Shown piece by piece: positions 54,186-62,307 of a stretch of DNA of 64,000 nucleotides. Under the pieces are notes generated by a model. The model did no database searches. It was given only the letters and a program-made list of their open reading frames with translations, and had not been told where the DNA came from. Location of the stretch: assembly GCF_019049245.1 (NCBI RefSeq), contig NZ_JAGMUK010000015.1:240759-304758 (forward strand). The letters are read 5' to 3'. The stretch comes from Streptomyces sp. AC555_RSS877 (GTDB lineage Bacteria > Actinomycetota > Actinomycetes > Streptomycetales > Streptomycetaceae). A program made the position numbers and the translations under genes. Within the stretch, counting starts at the first letter, position 1; each line of letters starts with the position of its first letter.

Positions 54186-54953
54186 ATGAGCGGAATTCTC
54201 GAGGGCAAGCGCGTCCTGATCTCCGGTGTGCTGATGGAGTCCTCCATCGCCTTCCACACCGCGAGGCTGGCCCAGGAGCAGGGCGCGGAGATCATCCTGA
54301 CCGCGTTCCCGCGGCCCACGCTGACCGAGCGCATCGCCAAGAAGCTCCCCAAGCCCGCCAAGGTCATCGAGCTCGACGTCAGCAACGACGAGCACCTCGG
54401 GCGCCTGGCCGACCTGGTCGGCGAGGAGCTGGGCGGCCTGGACGGCGTCGTGCACTCCATCGGCTTCGCGCCGCAGGACGCGCTCGGCGGCAACTTCCTC
54501 AACACGCCGTTCGAGTCCGTGGCCACGGCCATGCACGTCTCGGCGTTCTCCCTGAAGTCGCTGACCATGGCCTGTCTGCCGCTGATGCAGAACGGCGGCT
54601 CCGTCGTCGGTCTCACCTTCGACGCGCAGTACGCCTGGCCGCAGTACGACTGGATGGGCCCGGCCAAGGCCGCCCTGGAGGCCACCAGCCGCTACATGGC
54701 GCGTGATCTGGGCAAGCAGAACATCCGCTGCAACCTCATCTCGGCCGGCCCCATCGGTTCGATGGCCGCCAAGTCCATCCCGGGCTTCGCCGAGCTGGCT
54801 TCCGTCTGGGACACCCGCGCCCCCCTGGAGTGGGACCTCAAGGACCCGGAGCCGGCCGGCAAGGGCGTCGTCGCCCTGCTCAGCGACTGGTTCCCGAAGA
54901 CCACGGGCGAGATCATCCACGTGGACGGCGGTCTGCACGCCATCGGTGCGTGA
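54186..54953 (+). CDS. fabI: Enoyl-ACP reductase FabI (InhA type)
   Basis: 255 aa. The NADH-binding start GKRVLISGVLMESSIAFHTA is typical of FabI/InhA, followed by VVHSIGFAP, and the Tyr-x6-Lys active site YDWMGPAKAALEAT. C-terminus TTGEIIHVDGGLHAIGA. It catalyses the last reduction in each fatty acid elongation cycle and is the family targeted by isoniazid and triclosan. ATG at 54186. The fabG-fabI pair is the usual actinobacterial arrangement. Confidence 0.97.
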   Translation: MSGILEGKRVLISGVLMESSIAFHTARLAQEQGAEIILTAFPRPTLTERIAKKLPKPAKVIELDVSNDEHLGRLADLVGEELGGLDGVVHSIGFAPQDALGGNFLNTPFESVATAMHVSAFSLKSLTMACLPLMQNGGSVVGLTFDAQYAWPQYDWMGPAKAALEATSRYMARDLGKQNIRCNLISAGPIGSMAAKSIPGFAELASVWDTRAPLEWDLKDPEPAGKGVVALLSDWFPKTTGEIIHVDGGLHAIGA

Positions 54954-54972
54954 CGCTGCCGCTGTGACTGCT

Positions 54973-55017
54973 GAGGGGTGAGGGCCCGCGTCCTTTCGGA
55001 CGCGGGCCTCACCCCTC
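54973..55017 (+). terminator. Terminator after fabI
   Basis: A 20-bp stem with one bulged base, GAGGGGTGAGGGCCCGCGTC and its complement (54973-54993 with 54998-55017), around the loop TTTC, 20 bp after the fabI stop. Confidence 0.8.
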
Positions 55018-55123
55018 ACTCGTTCGGCCTATCCGGCCGGGCGGGCGGGGCCTGCAACCGCGCACTGTGGAGTACGCGTTCACCACACGCTCCCCTGCCC
55101 AGCACGGCCGAGGAGGTCCCCTT

Positions 55124-55474
55124 GTGCGCCTGCCCCGCAGCCTGGCCTCAGTGACCGTAGCCGCCTGTCTCGTGCTGTCCCTGTCGTACGACGCGATGTC
55201 GCAGGCGCGCGTGGAGGTACCGCAGGCCGCCGAACCGGAACCGTTCGGTGCGGCGTGCCGCAGCAGGGTCAACGGCTCCCATGTGATCGCGTACTGTCAC
55301 AACCCCTATCCGCAGCCCGATCGCGTCAGCCTGCACATCGAATGCGAGCGCTGGTGGGACGTCGACAGCGACGGCGCCTCGGTCGAGGCGGGGCCCGCCC
55401 AGACCGTGCGCCTGACCGGCCGCTGCTGGAAGGAGGTCCGCTCGGTGTGGGTCAGCCACCGGAGGGAGCGTTGA
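55124..55474 (+). CDS. Small secreted hypothetical protein with four cysteines
   Basis: 116 aa. The N-terminus is a signal peptide (LPRSLASVTVAACLVLSLSY), probably cut near DAMSQA. The mature part has four Cys (ACRSR, AYCHN, IECERW, GRCWKE), likely two disulfides, and a beta-rich pattern. The GTG at 55124 has GAGGAGG 7 bases upstream. The 3' end overlaps the convergent GntR gene by 23 bp. Function unknown. Confidence 0.8.
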   Translation: MRLPRSLASVTVAACLVLSLSYDAMSQARVEVPQAAEPEPFGAACRSRVNGSHVIAYCHNPYPQPDRVSLHIECERWWDVDSDGASVEAGPAQTVRLTGRCWKEVRSVWVSHRRER

Positions 55475-56144
55475 ACCGGCCCGGGCGGCACAGGAACGGG
55501 TAGCTCGCGGCCTCCCGGGCGGCGGCCGCCGCGTCGCCGGTGCGGATCGCGTCGACCAGCCGCGCGTGGTCCATGTGCGTCTCCGGCGTCAGCTCCTCGC
55601 CGACGTCCTCGCGCAGCCAGTCCCGCAGGACCTCGCCCAGGTCGGCGTACATCGCGGTCATCACGTCGTTGTGGGAGGCGGCCACCACCGCCAGGTGGAA
55701 GGTCGCGTCCGCCGTCACGAACGCCTCGGTGTCGCCCGACTCCCACGCCTCCTCGCGGCGCACGAGGAGCGCGTCCAGCTGCTTGAGGTCCTTCTCCGTG
55801 CGCCGCCTGGCGGCCAGCCTGGCGGCGGCCGACTCCAGCGTGGAACGCAGCTCGGCGATGTGCCGCGGGTCGGCGTCGGCGAAACGGCGGTGCATCACGC
55901 CGGCCAGCTCGCTCGTCGCCACGACGTACGTGCCGGAGCCCTGGCGGATGTCCAGCAGACCGTTGTGCGCGAGCGCGCGGACGGCTTCGCGGACGGTGTT
56001 GCGGGCGACGCCCAGCTGCTCGACCAGCTCCGGCTCGGTCGGGATCCGGGCGCCGACCGGCCACTCGCCCGAGGTGATCTGGTTGCGCAGAGCGGCGATG
56101 ACCTGCTCGGACAGTGCCGACCGGCGGGGATGGCTCAGGGGCAT
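55452..56144 (-). CDS. GntR/FadR family transcriptional regulator
   Basis: 230 aa. Winged HTH at the N-terminus: SGEWPVGARIPTEPELVEQL then GVARNTVREAVRALAHNGLL, followed by IRQGSGTYVV. The C-terminal helical FCD ligand domain has AELRSTLESAAARLAARR, TADATFHLAVVAASHND and HMDHARLVDAIRTGD, the positions of metal-binding Asp/His. The ATG at 56144 follows GAAGG. It is divergent from the MFS gene with a 70-bp gap, so it probably regulates that transporter. Confidence 0.92.
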   Translation of the reverse strand: MPLSHPRRSALSEQVIAALRNQITSGEWPVGARIPTEPELVEQLGVARNTVREAVRALAHNGLLDIRQGSGTYVVATSELAGVMHRRFADADPRHIAELRSTLESAAARLAARRRTEKDLKQLDALLVRREEAWESGDTEAFVTADATFHLAVVAASHNDVMTAMYADLGEVLRDWLREDVGEELTPETHMDHARLVDAIRTGDAAAAAREAASYPFLCRPGRFNAPSGG

Positions 56145-56194
56145 GGCACACCTTCGCACGGGTGGGGCCGGACGGGGCGCCCCGGGGATGGACA

Positions 56195-56226
56195 ACCAAT
56201 CATCCCATGATTCTATGATGGGCCTC
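56195..56226 (+). promoter_or_regulatory. Divergent promoter/operator region of GntR and MFS genes
   Basis: TATGAT at 56214-56219 is a consensus -10 box ending 7 bases before the ATG at 56227, giving a leaderless MFS mRNA. The same stretch holds an imperfect palindrome, CCCAT (56205-56209) with ATGGG (56218-56222), and repeated ATCAT/ATGAT half-sites, a likely operator for the divergent GntR protein. Confidence 0.5.
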
Positions 56227-57528
56227 ATGGCGCGTGAGGAAACCCGGACGAGGAAGTCCGCGACCGTACCCGGTTCGGCCGCGACCGACCCCCAGGAGGC
56301 CGTCGGCCCCGAGGGAGCGGCCACGCGCGCGTGGGCGACGCGCCTGGTCGTCGTCGGCATCGTGCTGTCCGCCCTCAACCTCCGCCCCGCCATCACCAGC
56401 CTGGGTGCCCTCCTCGAAGAGGTCCGCGACGGCCTCGGCATGAGCGGCAGCGTGGCCGGGCTCCTCACCTCCGTACCCCCGCTCTGTTTCGCCGTCTTCG
56501 GCGTCATGGCCCCCAGGCTCGCCCGCCGGTTCGGACCGGGCGCGGTGGTGTGCGCGGGCATGGCGGCCATCGCCGCGGGCCTGCTCATAAGGCCCTACGC
56601 GGGCGAGACGGTCGGTACGGCCGGATTCCTGGCGGGCAGTGCCCTGGCCCTCATGGGCATCGCGGTCAGCAACGTCCTGATGCCGGTCATCGTCAAGCGC
56701 TGGTTCCCCGACCGGGTCGGCTCGATGACCGGCCTCTACTCGATGGCCCTCGCCCTCGGCACCTCGGCCGCAGCCGCGGTGACCGTGCCGATGACCAAGG
56801 CGCTCGGCGGGAGCTGGCAGTCCGGCCTCGCGGTGTGGGCGATCCTGGCGGCGGCGGCCGTGCTCCCGTGGGTCCCGCTCGTACGGGACCGGGGGACCGC
56901 GCCGGCCGAGCGGGCCCCCGCGCGCGGGGAGCCCTCGGCCCCACTGCGGATCACCCGGAGCCGTACCGCCTGGGCGCTCGCCGTCTTCTTCGGGCTCCAG
57001 GCCACCGCCGCCTACATCACCATGGGCTGGATGGCGCAGATCTTCCGGGACGCGGGCGTGTCCGCGGGCACGGCAGGTCTGCTGCTGGCCGTCACGATGG
57101 TGATGGGCGTGCCGCTGGCCTTCGTCATCCCGCGTATCGCCACCCGGCTGCCGCACCAGGGCCCGATCGTGATCGCCCTCGGCGTCTGCGGCCTCGCCGG
57201 ATACGCCGGCCTGTACCTCGCCCCGGCCGGCGGAGCCTGGGCCTGGGCCGTCCTGCTCGGCGTCTCCAACTGTGCCTTCCCGCTGGCCCTCACGTTGGTC
57301 GGGATGCGGGCCAGGACCGGCGCGGGCGTCGCCCAGCTGTCGGCCTTCGCGCAGAGCACCGGCTATCTGATCTCCATCCCCGGCCCGCTCCTGGTCGGCG
57401 TGCTCTACCAGCACAGCGGCGGCTGGGGCCTGCCGATCGCCCTCATGACCGGCCTGATGATCCCGCAGATGCTGGTGGGCGTACTGGCGGGACGCAACCG
57501 CACGGTGGAGGACGAGGCGGCGCGCTGA
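56227..57528 (+). CDS. MFS transporter, CynX/NimT family
   Basis: 433 aa with about 12 membrane helices. The sequence VVGIVLSALNLRPAITSLGA and LLTSVPPLCFAVFGVMAPRL is characteristic of the CynX/NimT (cyanate or 2-nitroimidazole) branch. NVLMPVIVKRWFPDRVGSMT and WMAQIFRDAGVSAGTAGLLL follow. Substrate unknown. The ATG at 56227 fits a leaderless mRNA; ATGs at 56215 and 56218 are alternatives. A 38-aa micro-protein gene lies 68 bp downstream. Confidence 0.88.
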   Translation: MAREETRTRKSATVPGSAATDPQEAVGPEGAATRAWATRLVVVGIVLSALNLRPAITSLGALLEEVRDGLGMSGSVAGLLTSVPPLCFAVFGVMAPRLARRFGPGAVVCAGMAAIAAGLLIRPYAGETVGTAGFLAGSALALMGIAVSNVLMPVIVKRWFPDRVGSMTGLYSMALALGTSAAAAVTVPMTKALGGSWQSGLAVWAILAAAAVLPWVPLVRDRGTAPAERAPARGEPSAPLRITRSRTAWALAVFFGLQATAAYITMGWMAQIFRDAGVSAGTAGLLLAVTMVMGVPLAFVIPRIATRLPHQGPIVIALGVCGLAGYAGLYLAPAGGAWAWAVLLGVSNCAFPLALTLVGMRARTGAGVAQLSAFAQSTGYLISIPGPLLVGVLYQHSGGWGLPIALMTGLMIPQMLVGVLAGRNRTVEDEAAR

Positions 57529-57596
57529 TCCGCGCGGGAGCCCGCCGGTCCCACCCCCGCGGAGTCGTGGCGGGCGACGGGTGCGAGACTTGCCGC

Positions 57597-57713
57597 ATGC
57601 CAGTGCTCGATCCGAACCCCCAGAACGGCCAGAAGAAGATGCTCCTCGTCTTCGGCTCGTTCTTCGCCATCTTCGTGATCATCGCCATCATCGCGACGAT
57701 CGCCTCGCCGTGA
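57597..57713 (+). CDS. SGM_5486 family transporter-associated micro-protein
   Basis: 38 aa: a short polar start (MPVLDPNPQNGQKK) and one membrane helix (LVFGSFFAIFVIIAIIATIA). Databases name this streptomycete family after S. griseus SGM_5486 because it follows a transporter gene, as here after the CynX-like MFS gene. It may stabilise or regulate the transporter; this is inferred only from linkage. No strong ribosome site precedes the ATG. Confidence 0.8.
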   Translation: MPVLDPNPQNGQKKMLLVFGSFFAIFVIIAIIATIASP

Positions 57714-57894
57714 GCCGTGTCCCGCGCGATCGTCCGGCGGGCCGAGGGTGGGGCTAACCCCCCTGTCCCCTAGGGGGCGAGTGTCAGGGTCAACTGGGTG
57801 GATCACCGGATGGGTTGAAGGCCGGAGATTCCGTAGCTTCGAGAGGTGACCGCGTAAGGCGGGCACGGACGACTCGAAGACGGCGGAGGCACGC

Positions 57895-58101
57895 ATGTCG
57901 GCTCCTACGCACACCCGGCCCCACCCGGCATCCCGGGGTGGCGTCGACATCCGGCTGCCCTGGTGGGCCCTCGCGCTGCCGACACTCGCCTTCATCGTGC
58001 TGCTGGTGATGATCCTGCACCCGACGGACGCCCACGCGGCGTCCGGCGACCCCGCCGTCAGCCACCTCGTCGAGCGCGTGCAGCAGCTGATAGCCCGCTG
58101 A
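57895..58101 (+). CDS. Small membrane or secreted hypothetical protein
   Basis: 68 aa. A polar N-terminus is followed by one hydrophobic segment (WWALALPTLAFIVLLVMILH, about 23-42), then ATDAHA-like residues resembling a signal cleavage site, and a short helix (SHLVERVQQLIAR). The ATG at 57895 has GGAGG 6 bases upstream. The 180-bp region before it holds only a short CCCCTAGGGG palindrome. Function unknown. Confidence 0.75.
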   Translation: MSAPTHTRPHPASRGGVDIRLPWWALALPTLAFIVLLVMILHPTDAHAASGDPAVSHLVERVQQLIAR

Positions 58102-58166
58102 ACACGGCCGGAGCCGCCGGTCAACTCCCTGCGCCTCATGGCCTGTTTCATGCGAAGCTGGATCCT

Positions 58167-58685
58167 ATGAGCGTCGCAGAACCTCGCAGGATTGTCCTCT
58201 TCCGGCATGCGAAAGCCGACTGGCCACAGGTGCCCGATCACGAGCGGCCGCTCGCCGAGCGGGGCCGCATGGACGCCGCAGTCGCCGGACGCAAGCTGGC
58301 CGACACCGGCATCCCGTTCGACCTGGCCCTGTGCTCCACCGCGACCCGGACCCGCGAGACGTGGAAGCTCGCCGTCCACGAGCTCCCCCACCGGCCGAAA
58401 ACGGTCTACGAGGAGCGGGTCTACGAAGCCTCGCCCGGCGAGCTGATCACACTGCTGAACGAGAACCCCGACGACGCACAGACCGTCGTGCTCATCGGCC
58501 ACAACCCCGGCGTCCAGGGCCTCGCCGACGTCCTGGCCGGCGCGGACGAGGGTGACGCCCGCGAGCGGATGAGCAACCGCGGCTTCCCGGCCGCCGCCTT
58601 CGCCGTACTGACCTTCGAGGGCTCCTGGAAGTCCCTGGAGCCGGGTGCGGCCACGCTGGTCGACTACTGGGCGCCGTCCGACTGA
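58167..58685 (+). CDS. SixA-type phosphohistidine phosphatase (histidine phosphatase family)
   Basis: 172 aa. The RHG-like motif is IVLFRHAKADWPQVPDHERP (catalytic His), then CSTATRTRETWKLA with a conserved Arg, and VVLIGHNPGVQGLADVL with the second His. SixA dephosphorylates histidine on phosphorelay proteins; the exact substrate here is unknown. ATG at 58167. It converges with serB across a perfect 20-bp hairpin. Confidence 0.9.
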   Translation: MSVAEPRRIVLFRHAKADWPQVPDHERPLAERGRMDAAVAGRKLADTGIPFDLALCSTATRTRETWKLAVHELPHRPKTVYEERVYEASPGELITLLNENPDDAQTVVLIGHNPGVQGLADVLAGADEGDARERMSNRGFPAAAFAVLTFEGSWKSLEPGAATLVDYWAPSD

Positions 58686-58699
58686 CCTGGTTCCTACGT

Positions 58700-58744
58700 A
58701 CGTGGAAGGGCCCGGCACCGCGGTGGTGCCGGGCCCTTCCACGT
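58700..58744. terminator. Bidirectional terminator between sixA-like gene and serB
   Basis: Perfect 20-bp arms, ACGTGGAAGGGCCCGGCACC (58700-58719) and its complement (58725-58744), with a 5-base loop GCGGT. It lies between convergent stops at 58685 and 58780. Confidence 0.85.
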
Positions 58745-58779
58745 TGTCCGCGCGGACGGCATCGGCCGTCGGGGCGGGC

Positions 58780-59994
58780 TCAGTCCTTGTCGTGCGTGTC
58801 CGCGGCCTCGACCTCTTCGCGGGTGACGCCCAGCAGGTACAGGACGGTGTCCAGGAACGGCACGTTCACCGCGGTGTGCGCGGCCTGCCGCACCACCGGC
58901 TTGGCGTTGAAGGCGACCCCGAGACCGGCAGCGTTGAGCATGTCCAGATCATTGGCGCCGTCGCCGATCGCCACGGTCTGCGCCAGCGGTACGCCCGCCT
59001 CCGCGGCGAACCGGCGCAGCAGCCGCGCCTTGCCCGCCCGGTCCACGATCTCGCCGGTGACCTTGCCCGTCAGCTTCCCGTCGACGATCTCCAGCGTGTT
59101 GGCCTGGGCGAAGTCGAGCCCGAGCCGCTCCTTCAGATCGTCCGTGACCTGCGTGAATCCGCCCGACACGACGCCCACTTGGTATCCGAGCCGCTTCAGC
59201 GTGCGGATCAGGGTGCGCGCGCCCGGCGTCAGCCGCACCTCGCTGCGCACCTTGTCCACCACCGAGGCGTCCAGCCCTTCGAGGAGCGCCACGCGCGCGT
59301 GCAGCGACTGCTCGAAGTCCAGCTCACCGCGCATCGCGGCCGCCGTGACCTCGGCGACCTCGTCCTCGCAGCCGGCGTGCGCGGCGAAGAGCTCGATCAC
59401 CTCGTCCTGGATGAGCGTCGAGTCCACGTCCATGACGACCAGGCGCTGGGCACGGCGGTGCAGTCCGGCCGCGACGACCGCGACATCGACGCCGAGCGCC
59501 GCCGCATCGGTCATCAGGGCGGTGCGCAGCGGCCCGGTCTCCACGCCGGACACCGCGAACTCGACCGCGGTCACCGGATACTTGGCGAGCCGGAAGATGC
59601 GGTCGATGTTGCCGCCGACCTTCGTGATCCTCGCGGCGACCGCCGCTGTCGCCTCCGCCGTCAGCGGGTGCCCCAGCACGGTGACCAGGGAGCGCCCCAG
59701 ACCGCGCGGACGGTTGTCGCCGAGGCCGGAGATGATCTCGGCCTGCATCTTGATCGACTCGGCCCAGCTGTGGACGGTCGCCCGCAGGTCGCCCTCCAGC
59801 CCGCTGGGCGGCGCGGTCACCAGCGCGCACAGCACCATGCGGCCACGGGTGACGACCTGCTCGATGTCGACCACGTCGACGGAGTAGGCGGCAAGGGTGT
59901 CGAAGAGTCCGGCCGTGATGCCCGGCCTGTCCTTCCCGAAGATCTTGACGAGAAGGGTGGGGACGTCAGAGGACGAGGTCTGCGAAGCGCTCAT
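58780..59994 (-). CDS. serB: Phosphoserine phosphatase SerB with two ACT domains
   Basis: 404 aa. Residues 1 to about 175 contain two ACT-like domains (LLVKIFGKDRPGITAGLFDT and VTVLGHPLTAEATAAVAARI), likely binding serine or another amino acid as regulator. The HAD catalytic domain starts near 185 with RLVVMDVDSTLIQDEVIEL (DxDST nucleophile), then VGVVSGGFTQVTDDLKERLG and VAIGDGANDLDMLNAAGLGV. It forms serine from phosphoserine. ATG at 59994. Confidence 0.96.
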   Translation of the reverse strand: MSASQTSSSDVPTLLVKIFGKDRPGITAGLFDTLAAYSVDVVDIEQVVTRGRMVLCALVTAPPSGLEGDLRATVHSWAESIKMQAEIISGLGDNRPRGLGRSLVTVLGHPLTAEATAAVAARITKVGGNIDRIFRLAKYPVTAVEFAVSGVETGPLRTALMTDAAALGVDVAVVAAGLHRRAQRLVVMDVDSTLIQDEVIELFAAHAGCEDEVAEVTAAAMRGELDFEQSLHARVALLEGLDASVVDKVRSEVRLTPGARTLIRTLKRLGYQVGVVSGGFTQVTDDLKERLGLDFAQANTLEIVDGKLTGKVTGEIVDRAGKARLLRRFAAEAGVPLAQTVAIGDGANDLDMLNAAGLGVAFNAKPVVRQAAHTAVNVPFLDTVLYLLGVTREEVEAADTHDKD

Positions 59995-60147
59995 GGTGTT
60001 CCCACCGTATCCGGCACCCAGTGCCTTCCGCGCCCGAGGTCCGCCTGACGGACACGGAACAATGGGTGACGGACGGATGGCGCCGACCTTGCGCGGCGGC
60101 CACGTCTTCGCTGCACACGGCTCCGCGCGCCGCTTCCGGGGGACGGA

Positions 60148-62079
60148 TCACTGTCGCCCCTCAGGCCTCCCCGGCCCAGGAGGCGGGGGAGGAGGCGGCG
60201 GAGGCGGCCCTTCCCCGGATCGCGGCCCGGGCGGCTTCCTGGGCCCCCGCGGCGGCGGCTCGATGGGCCGGGCCACCGTGGGCGCGCCGTACACGTCGTC
60301 GCCGGGCGACCGCGGACGCCCGGCCCGACGCGGCTCGTCGGTCGGCCGCGCGTCCTCCGGTTCCCTCAACTCGTCCGGGACCCGCAGATACGGATTGGTC
60401 GCCGGGTTCGGCGGCCGGTAGGGCGAGCGGGGAACGTACGGCCCGGACTCGCCGGTGTGCCCCACCGGCTCACCCGGGTACGGGCCAGACCCGGCAACCC
60501 CACCTGACGGAGCATGATCGGCCCCTACCGGCCTTACGGCCCCCATGCCCCCTACGGCCCTCGGCCCCCACCGCCCGTCACCCAGTGCCGGCGGCGCCGC
60601 CCGTTGCCCCGCCGCCCCGGTCGCCCGGGCGAGCAGCGCGCCGGCGGCCCCCGCGCCCACGCCCCACACGGCGCCCAGGAGCAGGGCCATGCCGAGATGC
60701 CCGCGCAGGGCGACTCCCGCGCCGAACGCGTCGAAACCGAGCACGGACAGGGAGGCGTCCACGGACACCTGCGTCAACCAGGCGAGCAACGGCAAGGTCA
60801 GCGCCGTGGCGATGCCCAGCCGCAGCGCACACCGTCCGGCGAAACCGAGAGCGCCCGGATCTCGTACACCCACCAAGGCCGGAGCCCCCGCCGATCCCGT
60901 ACCCGCGGCCCCCGCAGACCCCGCCCCCGCAGACCTCACCGCACCCGCATCCACACCGCCAGGCCCGGCGACCACCCCCACCGGCGTCCGCACAGCCGTC
61001 AGCACCCCCGCCAGCAGCATCATCGCTGCCGCCGCCACCCCGAGCAGCCACACCCGCCCGTCCAGCTCGGCCAGGCGCCCCAGCGTGACCGACTCGTCGG
61101 AGCCGCTGCCCAGCAGGTCGTCCAGGGGGTCCGGCAGCAGGCGGGTCAGCTCGCCGGTCGCCCGGCCGTCCCACGGCACGAACAGGCCGATCGGGATGCC
61201 CAGCCACACCCCGTTCGGTGCCCCGAGCAGCGCCGCCCCCGCGATCCGCTTCGGATGGTCGTCACCGATCGCCGCGTACCCCGCCGCCGCGAACCCGGCC
61301 GCCACCGCCATCAGCAGGACCGTGACCAGGGCGGACGCGGCCGGCCGTACGACTCGGTGGACGGCCTCCCAGCCGTGCGGCAGCGGTGTGCGGCGCGAGG
61401 CCAGCAGGGCGATCAGCAGGACCCCGGCCGACCAGCCCAGCCCGCCGAGCAGCGTCGGCGCGGTGTCGACGGTGAAGCCGACCGCCGCCTCCGCGTCGAC
61501 GAGGTCGCCGATCTGGTCGGGCAGCAGCCCACCGATGTCCCCGATGTCGCCCACCCCGGGGATCTCGATGCCGCCACCCCCGCCGGGCAGGTCGTCGAGC
61601 CCCAGTGCGCTCCCGTCGATCGTGATGACATCGTGTCCCGCCCAGGCCAGCCCGCCGAGCATCGCCACGAACAGGGCCACCACCGTGCCCGCGCGCGCGA
61701 GAAGTTCGGCGGGCGCGACCGCAACTCCCCCCGCACGCAGGGACCTTAGAAAGAACCAGGACAGCAGCAGCGCGCCGACCAGGCTCACGCCCAGTGGCGT
61801 GATCTCGATGGCGGTCGCCGCCTCCGCGCCCGTCAGGCCGAACGCGGACACATCGCCGGACGGTGTGACAGAACCACCCGCCCCAAGAGCCACCACCGCC
61901 GCGGTCATCGGCCCGAGCGAGCCCGCCGCATCGGCTTCGAGCAGATGCAGGCCGAGCGCCGCCGTACCCGCCATCCCGATCAATGCCCAGCTCACAGCGG
62001 CGATCGCGGACAACAGGATGTCTCCCCAGGGCAGCCCCGTGCCTGACTTCGTGGTCTCGACGCTCCTGGACGCACTCAT
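60148..62079 (-). CDS. Streptophobe family membrane protein
   Basis: 643 aa with about ten to twelve hydrophobic segments (LLSAIAAVSWALIGMAGTAA, LFVAMLGGLAWAG, VLLIALLASRRTPLPHGWEA, ALVTVLLMAVAAGFAAAGYA and others) interrupted by long Gly/Asp- and Gly/Ala-rich loops. The C-terminal ~140 residues are disordered and Pro/Arg-rich, with a run of ten prolines near the end. This matches the actinobacterial family that databases call streptophobe. The ATG at 62079 has GGGGGG 6-7 bases upstream. Function unknown; possibly cell-surface related. Confidence 0.85.
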   Translation of the reverse strand: MSASRSVETTKSGTGLPWGDILLSAIAAVSWALIGMAGTAALGLHLLEADAAGSLGPMTAAVVALGAGGSVTPSGDVSAFGLTGAEAATAIEITPLGVSLVGALLLSWFFLRSLRAGGVAVAPAELLARAGTVVALFVAMLGGLAWAGHDVITIDGSALGLDDLPGGGGGIEIPGVGDIGDIGGLLPDQIGDLVDAEAAVGFTVDTAPTLLGGLGWSAGVLLIALLASRRTPLPHGWEAVHRVVRPAASALVTVLLMAVAAGFAAAGYAAIGDDHPKRIAGAALLGAPNGVWLGIPIGLFVPWDGRATGELTRLLPDPLDDLLGSGSDESVTLGRLAELDGRVWLLGVAAAAMMLLAGVLTAVRTPVGVVAGPGGVDAGAVRSAGAGSAGAAGTGSAGAPALVGVRDPGALGFAGRCALRLGIATALTLPLLAWLTQVSVDASLSVLGFDAFGAGVALRGHLGMALLLGAVWGVGAGAAGALLARATGAAGQRAAPPALGDGRWGPRAVGGMGAVRPVGADHAPSGGVAGSGPYPGEPVGHTGESGPYVPRSPYRPPNPATNPYLRVPDELREPEDARPTDEPRRAGRPRSPGDDVYGAPTVARPIEPPPRGPRKPPGPRSGEGPPPPPPPPPPGPGRPEGRQ

Positions 62080-62307
62080 GGCAGACCCCCCGATCCGCGG
62101 CACGGCCCGCTCGCCGCGCATGTCCCCCTCGCGTGGATTACCACTCTCCGGTCCGGTTTCAACCCCGTCAACGGAAACAGCCGAAGCGGGCGTACGCCTT
62201 CTTCACAAGGCCCGACTTTCGGTCAGGGGGCCGAGCCTGAAATAGTTCCCGACGATGTTCGACATCCCTAGACTCCCTGTGATGGGGGTACATCGGGGGA
62301 CTACTCA

